This document shows positions 10,678 through 21,833 of a stretch of DNA of 64,000 bases, in pieces; position 1 is the first letter of the stretch; the number at the start of each line of letters is the position of its first letter. The DNA comes from Euclidia mi (Eukaryota; Arthropoda; Insecta; Lepidoptera; Erebidae), in NCBI GenBank assembly GCA_944739405.2, contig OX123192.2:44568486-44632485 (forward strand), given 5' to 3'. Position numbers and translations under genes: made by a program. The notes below the pieces were generated by a model. That model saw only the letters and a program-made list of their open reading frames with translations, ran no database searches and was not told the DNA's origin.

Positions 10678-12164
10678 TTTTTAATAAATAGTAATCTCCA
10701 AATTCATGGAGAGATCTGATATTGAATTTAGTGGTTAGACTATGGTGTAACTGGTACTATAATTTGGCAATTCAGCAGAGTAATCATTATTATTTAACTC
10801 TTTATTTCGTTATCTTCACAACAAAACAACTGCCAAAACATCCTTACATTCCCTTACTATACTAGCACACTGCAAAGAGCATCTACAATAGCACTACCAT
10901 TTCCAAGCACCTCACACAGCGTTACTACAACGCAATCGTAATATATTTTTCACAATAGTTCCGCCGAAATCCGTCTACCTTCGCCGGTACAATATTTCGT
11001 ATAAAGCCTAGCATTACTTAAAGTGTGTCCGTACATCTATGAACGTGACGAGATAAACCAGATTTATGTAGTAGTTCTGTTTTTGTATGAGAAAGAATAA
11101 CTATAGTTATGGTGATGTTATTTTTGTGCTTGATATCGCGGGCGTTTTGTCAGGTAATATGTAATATATCAAGGTTGTATTTATTATTAAGCTTGGTTAT
11201 GTCTACGAAACGTTTTGTTTTCTCTATATTTTTTTAGCATGATGTGTCTATCGGACCAAAATTTTTACTTCACTCGCTAATAAGGTCTTTTATTTCTATT
11301 TATTCATTTTTGTATACTATGGCTGCACTAGGATGTAATTATGTATCGTGGGGGATATTACTATCATTCAGAAGTGAACACAAAATACACTCAGACTCAA
11401 AACAGCAAATTATGGCAATTGTATCCAAAACCAATGCATTCAAGTGCCAAGACGGCTTCTTAAGTTAGTGTAGTTAAAATAAAGGATTTGAATCAATCTG
11501 AGATAGCATTTGTTTCTTGAATCACTGCTCGATATGACAGGGGTTGAACCGTTATTGCCTGGATTGCTAAACTTCGAGCGTGAAAATCTGTCATGCGGGT
11601 TTCTTCACAACAAATTCTTTTACCATTATATCGAGCGATAATGAACTTTTTTAAAATGCACCCACATACCTTACAAAGGCCGTAAAAGAAGTTATAATTA
11701 TTAGTACCTGAGACGCTAAGGGATCTTGAAAGCAGTGAAGTGCCCACCACAATGGTTCCAAGTGGTCTGAAACGTTCAAATTGAAGTCATTAGCTCAAAC
11801 TTGGGTCATTGACTCTATAAGAGTGATTGTACTCAGTACAGTACAGTCAGTCTAAAGAAAAGGATTTATACTATCTAGAAAGATCATGCTAAGCGATTTG
11901 TGATTAAATTGTAATCTTTGGAGGCGAAAAATAAAAATTTAATGAGTGAAAGAAAAGGTTGATCAGATCGATTTGAATATTATTCACCAAATTTGCAATA
12001 ATACCAATAAAAAATTTATTTATTGTTTAGTTTCGTTGTATTGTTTAATAAGTGGCACAAAAGCATATAGAACAAATGACGCATTTAGTTGATACGATAA
12101 GATTGATCACACCTTTATAATTGCATTATTTCTAGAATGTAGCAATATTACTTCTTATAGTAGC
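10678..12164. other. unassigned DNA
   Basis: No gene or recognisable repeat. Several short frames (11244-11468, 11493-11750) have no motif or context supporting a gene. Confidence 0.4.
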
Positions 12165-12412
12165 GCTCATAGCGAGACTTGGCTTGCCGTTCGTAACAGA
12201 TTGGCAAAGTTAAGCAACATTTGCACAGGCACTCGCTACTTGGATGGGTGACCACATGTGGCATTTACATCTGAGCGCTACCGTGCTTCGAGAGGCACGT
12301 AAAGCTGTCGGTCTCGGTTCTTGTTTCAGGAGAAGAATGGTTAGGCCATGTCGGAGGCCTTCGAGCGGCCTAAAAACTCCGACACTAGAGCTGGACAAAT
12401 ACTCACACGAAA
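12165..12412 (+). repeat. 5S-rRNA-derived SINE (SINE3 type), copy 1
   Basis: The head contains AGTTAAGC and, about 30 nt further, TACTTGGATGGGTGACCA. These match the internal A-box and C-box region of 5S rRNA in order and spacing. The 5S-like part is followed by an unrelated body (GAGCGCTACCGTGCTTCGAG, then a TCGGAGGCCTTCG region) and an A-rich end. It is not a functional 5S gene because the 3' half is not 5S. A second copy lies on the minus strand at 49850-50133. Confidence 0.8.
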
Positions 12413-12497
12413 AACAAACAAAAACTTCTTATATGTATTTTTTTACTTAGAACATGATTATTTTGATACTCTTGCAACATGATTGTAGTGACACATA

Positions 12498-12690
12498 CAG
12501 ATGGCGTAGTATATAAAGCGGTTACCTCGCCGCTTATCACAGGGCTGAGTATAGATCACCACTTAAGACACCACTTTCTACTTTTTATCAACACGAATTG
12601 TTTTTACTAGTTTGAGTCTTCTTCGTGTCCATTGATTGAATATATGAAAATAAAGCGCGATTCAAGATTAATTTCTAGTAGATTTTTGTA
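12498..12690 (+). repeat. tRNA-derived SINE, family A (degenerate)
   Basis: AGATGGCGTAGTATATAAAGCGG corresponds to the family A head. Downstream GTTTGAGTCTTCTTCGTGTCC corresponds to its body. The B box is lost (GTATAGATCACC), so the copy is old. Confidence 0.55.
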
Positions 12691-13207
12691 ACAGAAGCCA
12701 TTTGAGAACAAAAATTGATATCGAAATTTTCTTTATAATAGTTATACGTACCTACAAGTAGAAAAACTTCAGACGGTTATTTTCCATCACTAAGAGGGTC
12801 CTTCAAATAAAATAAAACCCCGCAGCGAACTAACGTAGTTATCGGGTAGATCCATTCATTTTAATTTAGTTCCGCGAAGTAATTTAACTTGGATACAATA
12901 CATTATCCTTAGCAACGGTTAAATGATTGATCTGGTATTGGAAAGGGATAGCAACAATCATTAAGTATATTCTCATTTGCACTGGATGTGCCCCAGTATC
13001 TACTAAAAAGTGAATGCACTGCGTATAGACAATACATCATTATCATTCTTGCTCATACTCTGTACATATTTAAAAAAATCGTCATCAGATAAGACGTCAA
13101 CTCAGCCCAGCGAGATAAAGCTAAAGACTAACTGTCTTACTAATAAAAATTACGACACAGTGTATACAAGAACTATAAGCATTGCGTAACAAAAACGCAA
13201 CTAATCT
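12691..13207. other. unassigned DNA
   Basis: No gene or repeat recognised. Confidence 0.4.
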
Positions 13208-13410
13208 TAATATATAAAATCCTTGCGTTACTGACTGACTGACAGACACGCTACAGCCGAAACTATTGGGCGCAGGAAGCCAAAATTTGGCATGTATATT
13301 CCTTGGGGACCGTAGGGGTGCACTAAGAAGGGATTTCCCGAAATTCTCACGGGATCAGCCAAAACGGGTAAATAAAAAAAAATGCAGGCGTAGCTGCTGG
13401 CGTCCTCTAG
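13208..13410 (+). mobile_element. Helitron-like non-autonomous repeat
   Basis: It begins near TATATAAAATCCTTGCG and continues CTGACTGACTGACAGAC and GTAGGGGTGCACTAAGAAGG. It ends GTAGCTGCTGGCGTCCTCTAG followed by T, that is a CTRR-type 3' end inserted before T. The same end (inverted) is at 43244. Lep1-type Helitron-like repeats of this sort are described in Lepidoptera. No Rep/helicase is present. Confidence 0.6.
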
Positions 13411-14287
13411 TAAAAAATATTTTGACAGATTGCGTGTATACATGCGTTATAAGAGATCAAAATATCTATTTAGACTTACACAAGCTCTACACACGCTTGC
13501 ACCCTTGTATAAGGAGTGCATAAGAGCAAAACGGTGGCTATTTGGCCAGCTGAGGAGGCTGAGGTTGTCACTTTACTTAGGTTATGCGCGCAATCTATGA
13601 TAGAGAGGTTGGACTAGGAAGGTTATATTTCTTTGATCTATGAAATGAATGTTATTGTATTATCCAATCTCTTTGGTTATTGTCGGTGGAGGCATTCGGA
13701 AGCTATGAGCACAAATCAAAACATATTTATCCTTCAGAAAATAACAACCATGTCTTTGGTTTTTGTACATTAGATTAATAGATAAGGGATATTTTTAAGA
13801 AGAAACCCCATTTAATATATAATTAGGCTAGTAAAATTCTATATAAACTATGAAATACAATTAAGTTATTAAAACGAAGTTACGATTAGAAGTTTTTGAA
13901 CATACTTCGTAAAAGGTTGTCAGCATATTTGACGTACACACAGCTACACATCAGCCTATACAAAACCAATATTAGCTGAACTACTCAACAACAGGTTGGT
14001 CACACTAAGGGAGTTCGCCTAATATTGGGCTTGTTTAGGTTAATGTGTAGCAGTGTGTACACAGCGTGAGTAGTTACACAAGCTTGTCTTTGCATTTATT
14101 AGTAGCGATGCTGTGTAAACCCTGTATAACTCCTATACAGACATTATACGCTGTGTAAGTATTCATACGTTAAACGTGTGAGTAATATTTTTTTATTAGT
14201 AAGACAGTATGAGTTTAAAGGAGTTGGTAATGACTGTAAGTGGATGTCGGCTGCGAGCGACAGAATAAAACCCTAAAGAGTCCTATG
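13411..14287. other. unassigned DNA with a foldback
   Basis: No gene. An imperfect inverted repeat at 13934-14060 is listed separately. The last about 80 bp are the target flank of the BEL/Pao insertion. Confidence 0.4.
13934..14060. repeat. imperfect 42-bp inverted repeat
   Basis: The left arm 13934-13975 begins GTACACACAGCTACACATCA. The right arm 14019-14060 ends AATGTGTAGCAGTGTGTAC. They are mostly complementary, with several mismatches, around a 43-nt spacer. This could be part of a small MITE; no target duplication is clear. Confidence 0.6.
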
Positions 14288-14292
14288 TAGAG
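14288..14292 (+). repeat. 5-bp target site duplication TAGAG (left)
   Basis: TAGAG precedes the 5' LTR and recurs exactly at 21829-21833 after the 3' LTR. Five base pairs is usual for BEL/Pao. Confidence 0.9.
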
Positions 14293-14904
14293 TGTTTGAA
14301 ATAGAATTAGTTTTTATTATAAGTCAAATCGATTAGATCGATTGAGTAACATTTTGTTTAGTCTATTGAAAATTTCTGACAATGGTCACACTGAACTGTC
14401 ACTTCCGTTCGCTTCGCGTTGAGAAATTACCACGTTGTCGACTCGTACGTAGAATAATTGTTCGCCTTTTGAAAAGCACATCATTGTAGCTACGCGAATA
14501 AGTAAACCGCTTTGAACGCCGCCTGATCTAGTGCTGGCAACGGTAAATTGATTGTGAACTATTGATTGATATTTGTGAAAATTGTGAATCTGGTATCGAC
14601 TTCCTAGTGCCAACGTGTCCTGAAAACGTCGCGTTTGAAGCTTAATAGCTAAGTATAAGATACTTCATTCATTTATTTTGGCCAATATACTTGTATGAAT
14701 GTGTCTAATTTAGCTCAAGCCTGACATCAGCCAGGATAGCGGGTAAGTGAAGCACAGTATTGATATTAATTGATTTCAGTTCATCACTGCGCAACGCAGT
14801 GCATTGTGTCTGGATCATTGTCTATCGTGGTCAGGTAGATGTATTACATCTTCCACTGCGCACTTCTGATACACCTTCCTGCCTGGCTACGGTAATTCTA
14901 GACA
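14293..14904 (+). repeat. BEL/Pao 5' LTR
   Basis: The LTR is 612 bp and runs TGTTTGAAATAG to GTAATTCTAGACA. It is expected to carry the promoter and polyadenylation signals. It differs from the 3' LTR at CCTAGTG/CCACGTG (two bases), ATTAATT/ATTGATT and CATCACT/CATCTCT. I did not identify a primer-binding site starting TGG right after it. Confidence 0.93.
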
Positions 14905-15666
14905 TAAATTTTGATAGCAAGAGCGTGGTTAACTGTGCCTATATTGTAAACTTACAAGTTAAGCTTAGCCGTTGATTGTATCTGAACTCAGATTGGTGTT
15001 GTATGAGCTATATATATCACCTTGTAGACAGTATTGTAGTGTTTTTCAGGTCAGTTATTGTCTAAAATACATAATATTTAATTGTATAAGTTGACCTAGA
15101 TAATTTGAAACACATTGTCACATAACCTCAATCAGTAATTGTTGATTTGTATTGTTGGAAAATCTAACTTAAATTTGTTGTTGCATTAATAAGTCAGTTT
15201 GTTTGGATACATAACAGCTGTATGTATCAATAAATTTAGTAAATTTAGTTTATTGCATATATTCATAAACATTATAACCAACTTGACCTTGCCACTTGGG
15301 CGGGTCACATTAATAAACTTTGTTTTGTTATAATATAGATAATATTGCTAGGTAACACGTATTCTGTGCTTACTTCCTATTGTATATCATAAATAACACA
15401 GTTAGTCTGTCTGTTGCAAATAATTAATTAATTAAGTTGAAGTTCTTCAACTTTATTAATTTGTTATAAGTTATAACTTTGATAACTTTTGTGTTTGTTT
15501 CAATATATATTGAAACTATTAATTTTGTTGGACAGTAGATACCTGTCACTTGCCTGCACTTGCAGTAAACAGGCTAATACTTTGTTGGTTTCAAAGAATT
15601 GAGAAAAATTAAGTTTTGATTGTTAATATTGTTTAACGCTTGTCCGGGCTCTTTGAAATTTTGATT
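14905..15666 (+). other. BEL/Pao leader
   Basis: About 760 bp of AT-rich untranslated sequence lies between the 5' LTR and the gag ATG. It contains many stops in all frames. It should hold the primer-binding and packaging signals, which I could not pinpoint. Confidence 0.7.
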
Positions 15667-17298
15667 ATGTCAGCTATCAAGGACTTGCGTGCGGCTGCTG
15701 GTGCTATTGCATCAGATTTGCGCTGGTTTGCCTCAGCCAGTGCTTTAGTGAACCGGCCTGATCGCCAGCAGGCCCTACTTCAAAGGTACGAGCGGATTGA
15801 CGATCGCCTGGCAAGTGTGGAACAGCAATTCCGCACTTTCAGCACTTGCTGTCTTGAAGTGTCAATCAATGATTTCACTGCTGACCAGCGAAACAAGGTC
15901 AGCGAAGACTATGCCCAGGTCTTAGACCTGTATGATGCTGTCTCCAATACTGCGAGACAACTAGTTGCCGATAGGGAAGGGCAACCCGGCCTGAAGCAGG
16001 AGCTTCCTAGGTCAGCACCGGGGCTGGTGAGTAGGCTCCCTACTTTGGACCTCCCCCATTTTGATGGCTGCCTAGGAAGCTACCTGGGCTTCATTAACTT
16101 GTTCGACAGCCTGGTCAATGATAGGGCTGACCTTCGGCCGGCACAAAAGTTGGCCTATCTAATGTCGGTTCTGGATGGGGAGGCTAAGGGCCTCATCCAG
16201 CATCTGCCCGTGTCTGACGAGGCGTACCAGACGGCTCGGGACCTAATTACCCGTAGGTACCATAATAAGCGTGGCCTCGCCGATACGCACATCGAGCAGA
16301 TTTTGGGTTTGCCGACGCTCACCCGGGTCTCTGGGTTGCGCACCCAACTTTTGAACCCGCTTTTGGTGGCCATCAACGCACTTAAGTGCCTTGACCTGCC
16401 CGTGGACCAATGGTCCTATCTATTGGTGCACATTGTGCTGAAGAAGCTGCCTGCCGACCTGAGGTCGCGTTTTGAACAGCGCTTTGGTGGGGATAGCGCG
16501 ACCCATCTGCCCCCCTTTGCTGACCTGGAGAAGTTCCTGGAGGATGAGTGCCGGGTCTTGGACAACTCCGGTGGTGACACGCCGGCTAAGTCGCAGCCGC
16601 CCAAGGTCAAGGAGCAGGCTCGCGTTCACACTCGAGCCAATGTTGACCGGCGCCCTCCTCGCTTTGCAGTCACGCAGAGCCCAGTGGAGTGCTCCTACTG
16701 CAAGGTCACGGGGCACAGAACGGCCAGTTGTAGGGCATTCTTGGACCTGCATGTCGCCTCTCGTAGGCGCATCGCGAATGCCCGCCGCCTTTGCTTCTCT
16801 TGTTTGGGGTCCCACTACCAGCGAGACTGCCCAAATTCTCGCCCCTGTCCTCACTGTGGAGGACAGCATTTGGACATTCTTTGTATGAATGCCAGAGAGG
16901 TTGGCCGCTTGTCCAACCAGCCGACGCCGCGCACGGGCGGGTGTTTTGAAGGTGGCAGCCGAGGCTCACCGGCGCGTAGCCGAGAGTCGCCTCGCTCAGT
17001 TGATCGCCACTCGCCCCGCTTGGAGAACCGTAGCGTGCGCACGCCTCCTCTCTCTCGCGCACCTGAATGTGCGACCGCGCAACGTCACCAGCACCATGAC
17101 TGCTGCCCCAGGTATTCCCCTCCTTTGGCGGAGCGTCCCCGCCTTGACTCGCGCCCACCTCGTTTTGGGCGGGTGCGTCACTATGACCCCCCACAGGTGG
17201 CGCGCGGATCGAGTCATCGCGCTTTTGAGGACTTCAAGCCGCACCCTCGTTTTGACTTGCCTGGTCCTGGCCAACGGTCGCCGCCCAGGCAACAATAG
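15667..17298 (+). CDS. gag: BEL/Pao Gag protein
   Basis: This is the 543-residue structural protein that forms the virus-like particle and binds genomic RNA. The first ATG of the frame is at 15667 (MSAIKDLRAAAGAIAS); an upstream TTG at 15640 is not a plausible eukaryotic start. The N-terminal half has the BEL/Pao capsid region, including LPTLDLPHFDGCLGSYLGFI and QKLAYLMSVLDGEAKGLI. Near residues 338-351 is a CCHC zinc knuckle, CSYCKVTGHRTASC. A second Cys-rich pair follows at about 380-410 (CFSCLGSHYQRDC, CPHCGGQHLDILC). The C-terminus is a basic Ser/Pro/Arg-rich tail. The frame ends at TAG 17296-17298 and then stays open in the same frame into protease, so the stop may be read through or may be a mutation. 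Confidence 0.92.
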   Translation: MSAIKDLRAAAGAIASDLRWFASASALVNRPDRQQALLQRYERIDDRLASVEQQFRTFSTCCLEVSINDFTADQRNKVSEDYAQVLDLYDAVSNTARQLVADREGQPGLKQELPRSAPGLVSRLPTLDLPHFDGCLGSYLGFINLFDSLVNDRADLRPAQKLAYLMSVLDGEAKGLIQHLPVSDEAYQTARDLITRRYHNKRGLADTHIEQILGLPTLTRVSGLRTQLLNPLLVAINALKCLDLPVDQWSYLLVHIVLKKLPADLRSRFEQRFGGDSATHLPPFADLEKFLEDECRVLDNSGGDTPAKSQPPKVKEQARVHTRANVDRRPPRFAVTQSPVECSYCKVTGHRTASCRAFLDLHVASRRRIANARRLCFSCLGSHYQRDCPNSRPCPHCGGQHLDILCMNAREVGRLSNQPTPRTGGCFEGGSRGSPARSRESPRSVDRHSPRLENRSVRTPPLSRAPECATAQRHQHHDCCPRYSPPLAERPRLDSRPPRFGRVRHYDPPQVARGSSHRAFEDFKPHPRFDLPGPGQRSPPRQQ

Positions 17299-20200
17299 GT
17301 CATTGACCCCTGCCCTATAACACCAACCTCCCCCATTGAGACCGTTATCCTACCAACGGTTGCTGTTAGGGTCTGGGGACCCACGGGGACCTCTGTTGTT
17401 GTCCGTGCTATATTGGACACAGGTTCACAAGGTTGCATTGTTTCCACTTATTTGGTAGGGCAGGTTAAATTAAATATGGGTTTATTTCCAAATTGTATAC
17501 GGGGCATAGGTGACGTAGCCTCTAATGTTGAAGGGCAAGTTAAAGTTTTGTTTGGCCCTGTTGAATCTTCACACCCGAGGATTAAAACCTCGGCTATTGT
17601 GTTGAAGAATATTTTGGGTATTCACCCACAGAAACAGCTACCCGCTGCTGTGGTGAATTTGACATCGGGATTGGAACTGGCAGACCCCAAATTTGACACA
17701 CCGGGACAAATCGACTTGTTGATTGGCTCTGATGTCCTCGGTGGAATTTTGATTGGTGGGAAACGGGTCTTGGTGCCAACTGGTTTGACTGCCATCCCGA
17801 CCATATTTGGATTTGCTCTGATGGGACCTGTACCTAGGGACCCCCCTCCACCTGAACTTGACAATTTGTTGGCTGTAGGCTCCGCTCTCTCTGATGCGGT
17901 TCAGAGGTTTTGGGAGGTAGAGGAACCCCCTCAAGCTGCCCGTTTGAATCCAGAACATGAGGAGTGCAAGCTGTTCTTCCAGAACAACACTGGTCGACTC
18001 CGTTCTGGTCGGATTATTACGAGGCTACCCTTCCTGTCTGTTCGGCCTCCGCTTGGTGAGTCACGACCTTTAGCCGAAAAGAGGTTGTTGGCCATGGAGC
18101 GCCGCATGGGTCGTGATCCGGAGCTCAGACAGAAGTATATTGAGTTCATGAGAGAATATGAACAATTGGGACACATGTCAGTGTCAAATTTGGATTGGCG
18201 TTCGGTGGAGCATTACTTTCTCCCGCATCATGCGGTATTGAAGCCATCGACTGGCAAGCTGCGCACACTGTTTGATGGTTCTGCGCAGACTTCAACAGGC
18301 GTATCGTTGAACCAGTGCTTGCATTCTGGTCCCAAGTTGGTCAAGGACCTTTGTGACGTCATTACCAGCTTCCGACGACATCAGGTTGTCTTTGTGGCCG
18401 ACATAAAAATGATGTTCAGGCAGACTATTATCCACCCTGATGACCGTCGCTTCCAGCTGATCCTTTGGAGAGAGTCTCCTCGCGATCCCATGGTCGTCTA
18501 CGAGCTCAATACTAATACGTACGGGTTAAGGTCAAGCCCCTACTTGGCAATACGTTCTCTTTGGGAGCTCGCAGACCTTGAAGGCTTACGCTTCCCAAGA
18601 GCCTCCGCCATCTTGAAGGACGATATTTACGTCGATGACATTTGCTCGGGCGCCTCCACAGCGGACGAGGCGATCCTCCTGCGGGACGAATTGATAGGTA
18701 TTTTGGCCTCCGCTGGTTATGAGTTGCGCAAATGGATTTCCAACTCGCCAGCGCTTTTGGAAGGCTTGCCAGAGGATCATCAGCAAGATCCACATTTGTT
18801 TGAGATTGTTGACAACCCCGCCATGATGGCTGTTCTCGGCGTTCAGTACAGACCAGTCCAAGACATCTTTACGTACAACGTAGACTTGAAATTGCCTTGT
18901 TCTTGGACTAAACGTCTCGTGTTGTCTACTGTCGCCAGAACCTTTGATCCGAACGGTTGGATCTGTCCAATTATATTTTGGGCAAAATGCTTCTTGCAGA
19001 AGCTTTGGACAGCAGGATTGACCTGGGACGAACCTCTGCACGGCACTCTTGTTGAGGAATGGACCTCTTTTGTATCCTCACTTCCTGCCGTCAACGAGAT
19101 CTCCTTGCCTCGTCCCATCCTTCCTCCCGGGAAGTACAAGGCCACCCTTCACGGGTTTTGTGACGCCTCGGAACGTGGTCACGCGGCCGTGGTGTACTTG
19201 CGCACAGTCAGTGCCTCAGGTCAGGTGAAAGTTTCCCTGATCATGGCGAAGAGCAAGGTTGCACCCCTTCGGACATCTCTGACCATTCCAAAATTGGAGC
19301 TCTCGGGAGCAGCTCTACTTGTACGCTTATTGAACCACGTGTCCAGTACTTTGGGTAAAAGCATTTGCATTAATGGGACCTACGCCTGGACAGACAGCCA
19401 AATTGTTCTTTGTTGGTTGAAGGCTTCTGTCCACACTTTGGAGGTATTTGTCGCTAATCGCGTTTCCCAAATCCAGAAATCCGAAGTCAAACTTGTTTGG
19501 AGACACGTGCCAGGTGAGCTCAACCCCGCTGATTGTGCCTCGCGCGGATGCTTGACGCCTAGTTTGATAGGCCATTCGCTGTGGTGGGGTCCGGAATGGT
19601 TGAGTCGACCAGAAATTGATTGGCCTCGAACGCCAGTTTTGAATACTTCTGATTTGCCGGGTCTACGAACACTCGCTCTTGAGAAGGTAGAATGCGCCTT
19701 CGACCCCGATTTCCTGTTGAATCGCTACAGCTCCCTTGACAAGTTGTTAGGTGTTACTGCTTGGATAAAGCGTTTTGTTTTTAATTTTAGGCACCCACAA
19801 CAGAAACGTCTGACACCGTTTCTCTCACCACAGGAACAACAGGAGTCCCTCACCTTTTGGGTTCGTTCTGTGCAATTGGCCCATTTTGAAAAGGAGATTG
19901 CTATCCTTAAATCAGGGAGATCGAAACTATCGGGAGATGTCTCTAAATTGAACCCCTTTTTAGACGAAACGGGTCTCTTGCGCGTTGGAGGGCGTCTCAA
20001 GAACGCCAACCTCCCTTACGGGGCACGTCACCCCCTTTTGTTACCTAAGGACGGTCATTTGGTACGCTTGTTGGTAACTGACCGTCACCTTAAAACTCGC
20101 ATGCTGGTTGTAATGCTTTGTTGGCTATTTTGCAACGCGAATTTTGGATTTTGTCTGCCCGAAGAATTATTCGGAGTGTAGTCTTTCGCTGCATCCCTTG

Positions 20201-21185
20201 CTATAAGCTCAAGGCTTCTACCATGCAGCCCTTGATGGGAGACTTACCGGCAGATCGCGTATCTGAGAGCAGGACGTTTGACGGTGTTGGCACGGACTTC
20301 GCAGGTCCCTTTTTGGTGAAAACGTCGACACTTCGAAACAGCAAGACTGTTAAGGCCTACTTGTGTGTTTTTGTTTGTCTCTCCACAAAGGCCGTACACT
20401 TAGAACTGGTCTCCTCGCTTACGACCGAGGCGTTTGTAGCCACATTTGACAGATTTGTATCCCGCAGAGGGATGCCTTCCTTGATCCGTTCTGACTGCGG
20501 CACTAACTTCAAGGGCACCTATAATTATTTGAATGATGTTGTTAATTTCCTTGAAACCAACAAAGCTGATATAGGTGATAGGCTTGCCCGACGTGGGATA
20601 AATTGGTTGTTTTCCCCACCAAATTGTCCACACTGGGGTGGTATATTTGAGGCCGCCGTAAAATCGGCCAAAACACACTTGCGCCAGACAATCGGTGAAT
20701 CTGTCCTTACATTTGAGGAACTCGCAACTGTGTTTTGTAAGATTGAGGCCGTTTTGAACTCTCGGCCATTGTGCCCGATCTCCTCAGATCCGAATGATTT
20801 GGAGGCCCTTACGCCGGGCCATTTTTTGATTGGTCGCCCACTTGTCGCCTTGCCTGAGTACCCCTATATTGATACGAGACCTGGTCGTCTCTCGCGTTTT
20901 GAATTGGTACGCCAGATTACTCAGAGCTTTTGGAAACGCTGGAACTTGGAATATTTGCACATACTCCAGCAACGCGTTAAGTGGACCGACAAGACCGATC
21001 CACCCAAGATTGGTGACCTCGTTTTGATCAAGGAGGCTAACCTTCCGCCACTCAGATGGCGCAGGGGGCGCATCCTTCATTTGGTAACTGGGGCTGATGG
21101 AGTTCCCCGATTTGCTGAGGTCTTGGTGGACGGTTCGATTATGAGGAGAGCGGTTGCAACATTGTCACGTCTACCAACTGATTAG
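17299..21185 (+). pseudogene. pol: BEL/Pao Pol (PR-RT-RH-IN), one frameshift
   Basis: The polyprotein carries out reverse transcription and integration. Frame 1 runs open from the codon after the gag TAG to 20181. It has the protease site LDTGSQG (17413-17433), then RT with VADIKMMFRQTIIHPDDRRF and catalytic YVDD (18628-18639). RNase H follows with LHGFCDASERGH (about 19147) and TDSQIVLCWLK (about 19393). Near 20097-20103, inside the integrase HHCC zinc finger, the sense frame shifts by -1 and continues to TAG 21183-21185. That part supplies the CIPC of the finger and the catalytic D, D and E (GTDFAGP, RSDCGTNF, WGGIFEAAVKSA). The shift lies between the two zinc-binding His residues. The flanking heptamer is not a canonical slippery site, so I read it as a one-base loss. 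No other break was found. Confidence 0.9.
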
Positions 21186-21200
21186 CGGACCGGTAGGCCG

Positions 21201-21216
21201 GTCCGGGGCGGGTGGA
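21201..21216 (+). promoter_or_regulatory. polypurine tract
   Basis: GTCCGGGGCGGGTGGA directly precedes the 3' LTR TGTTTG. This is the place and composition expected of the plus-strand primer. Confidence 0.7.
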
Positions 21217-21828
21217 TGTTTGAAATAGAATTAGTTTTTATTATAAGTCAAATCGATTAGATCGATTGAGTAACATTTTGTTTAGTCTATTGAAAATTTC
21301 TGACAATGGTCACACTGAACTGTCACTTCCGTTCGCTTCGCGTTGAGAAATTACCACGTTGTCGACTCGTACGTAGAATAATTGTTCGCCTTTTGAAAAG
21401 CACATCATTGTAGCTACGCGAATAAGTAAACCGCTTTGAACGCCGCCTGATCTAGTGCTGGCAACGGTAAATTGATTGTGAACTATTGATTGATATTTGT
21501 GAAAATTGTGAATCTGGTATCGACTTCCACGTGCCAACGTGTCCTGAAAACGTCGCGTTTGAAGCTTAATAGCTAAGTATAAGATACTTCATTCATTTAT
21601 TTTGGCCAATATACTTGTATGAATGTGTCTAATTTAGCTCAAGCCTGACATCAGCCAGGATAGCGGGTAAGTGAAGCACAGTATTGATATTGATTGATTT
21701 CAGTTCATCTCTGCGCAACGCAGTGCATTGTGTCTGGATCATTGTCTATCGTGGTCAGGTAGATGTATTACATCTTCCACTGCGCACTTCTGATACACCT
21801 TCCTGCCTGGCTACGGTAATTCTAGACA
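21217..21828 (+). repeat. BEL/Pao 3' LTR
   Basis: 612 bp, the same length as the 5' LTR, with four substitutions and no indels by eye. It is followed by TAGAG (21829-21833), the right copy of the target duplication. Confidence 0.93.
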
Positions 21829-21833
21829 TAGAG

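Larger units (their letters stand above)
14293..21828 (+). mobile_element. BEL/Pao LTR retrotransposon, complete
   Basis: The element is 7536 bp, with two 612-bp LTRs starting TGTTTG and ending TAGACA and a perfect 5-bp target duplication. Its order is gag, protease, reverse transcriptase, RNase H, integrase, polypurine tract. Internal coding DNA is visibly richer in GC than the flanks. The LTRs differ at only four positions by my alignment, so the insertion is recent. One UAG separates gag from pol and one frameshift breaks integrase. No env-like ORF lies between integrase and the 3' LTR. Confidence 0.95.

Noticed and set aside
12165..12290. functional 5S rRNA gene
   Set aside because: Only the internal promoter part matches; the 3' half is replaced by a SINE body.
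16420..17194. several 130-160-codon ORFs on both strands
   Set aside because: All overlap BEL/Pao gag in other frames and are by-products of its GC-rich code.
20097..20103. programmed -1 frameshift in BEL/Pao pol
   Set aside because: No X-XXY-YYZ slippery heptamer, and the position inside the integrase finger makes no functional sense.
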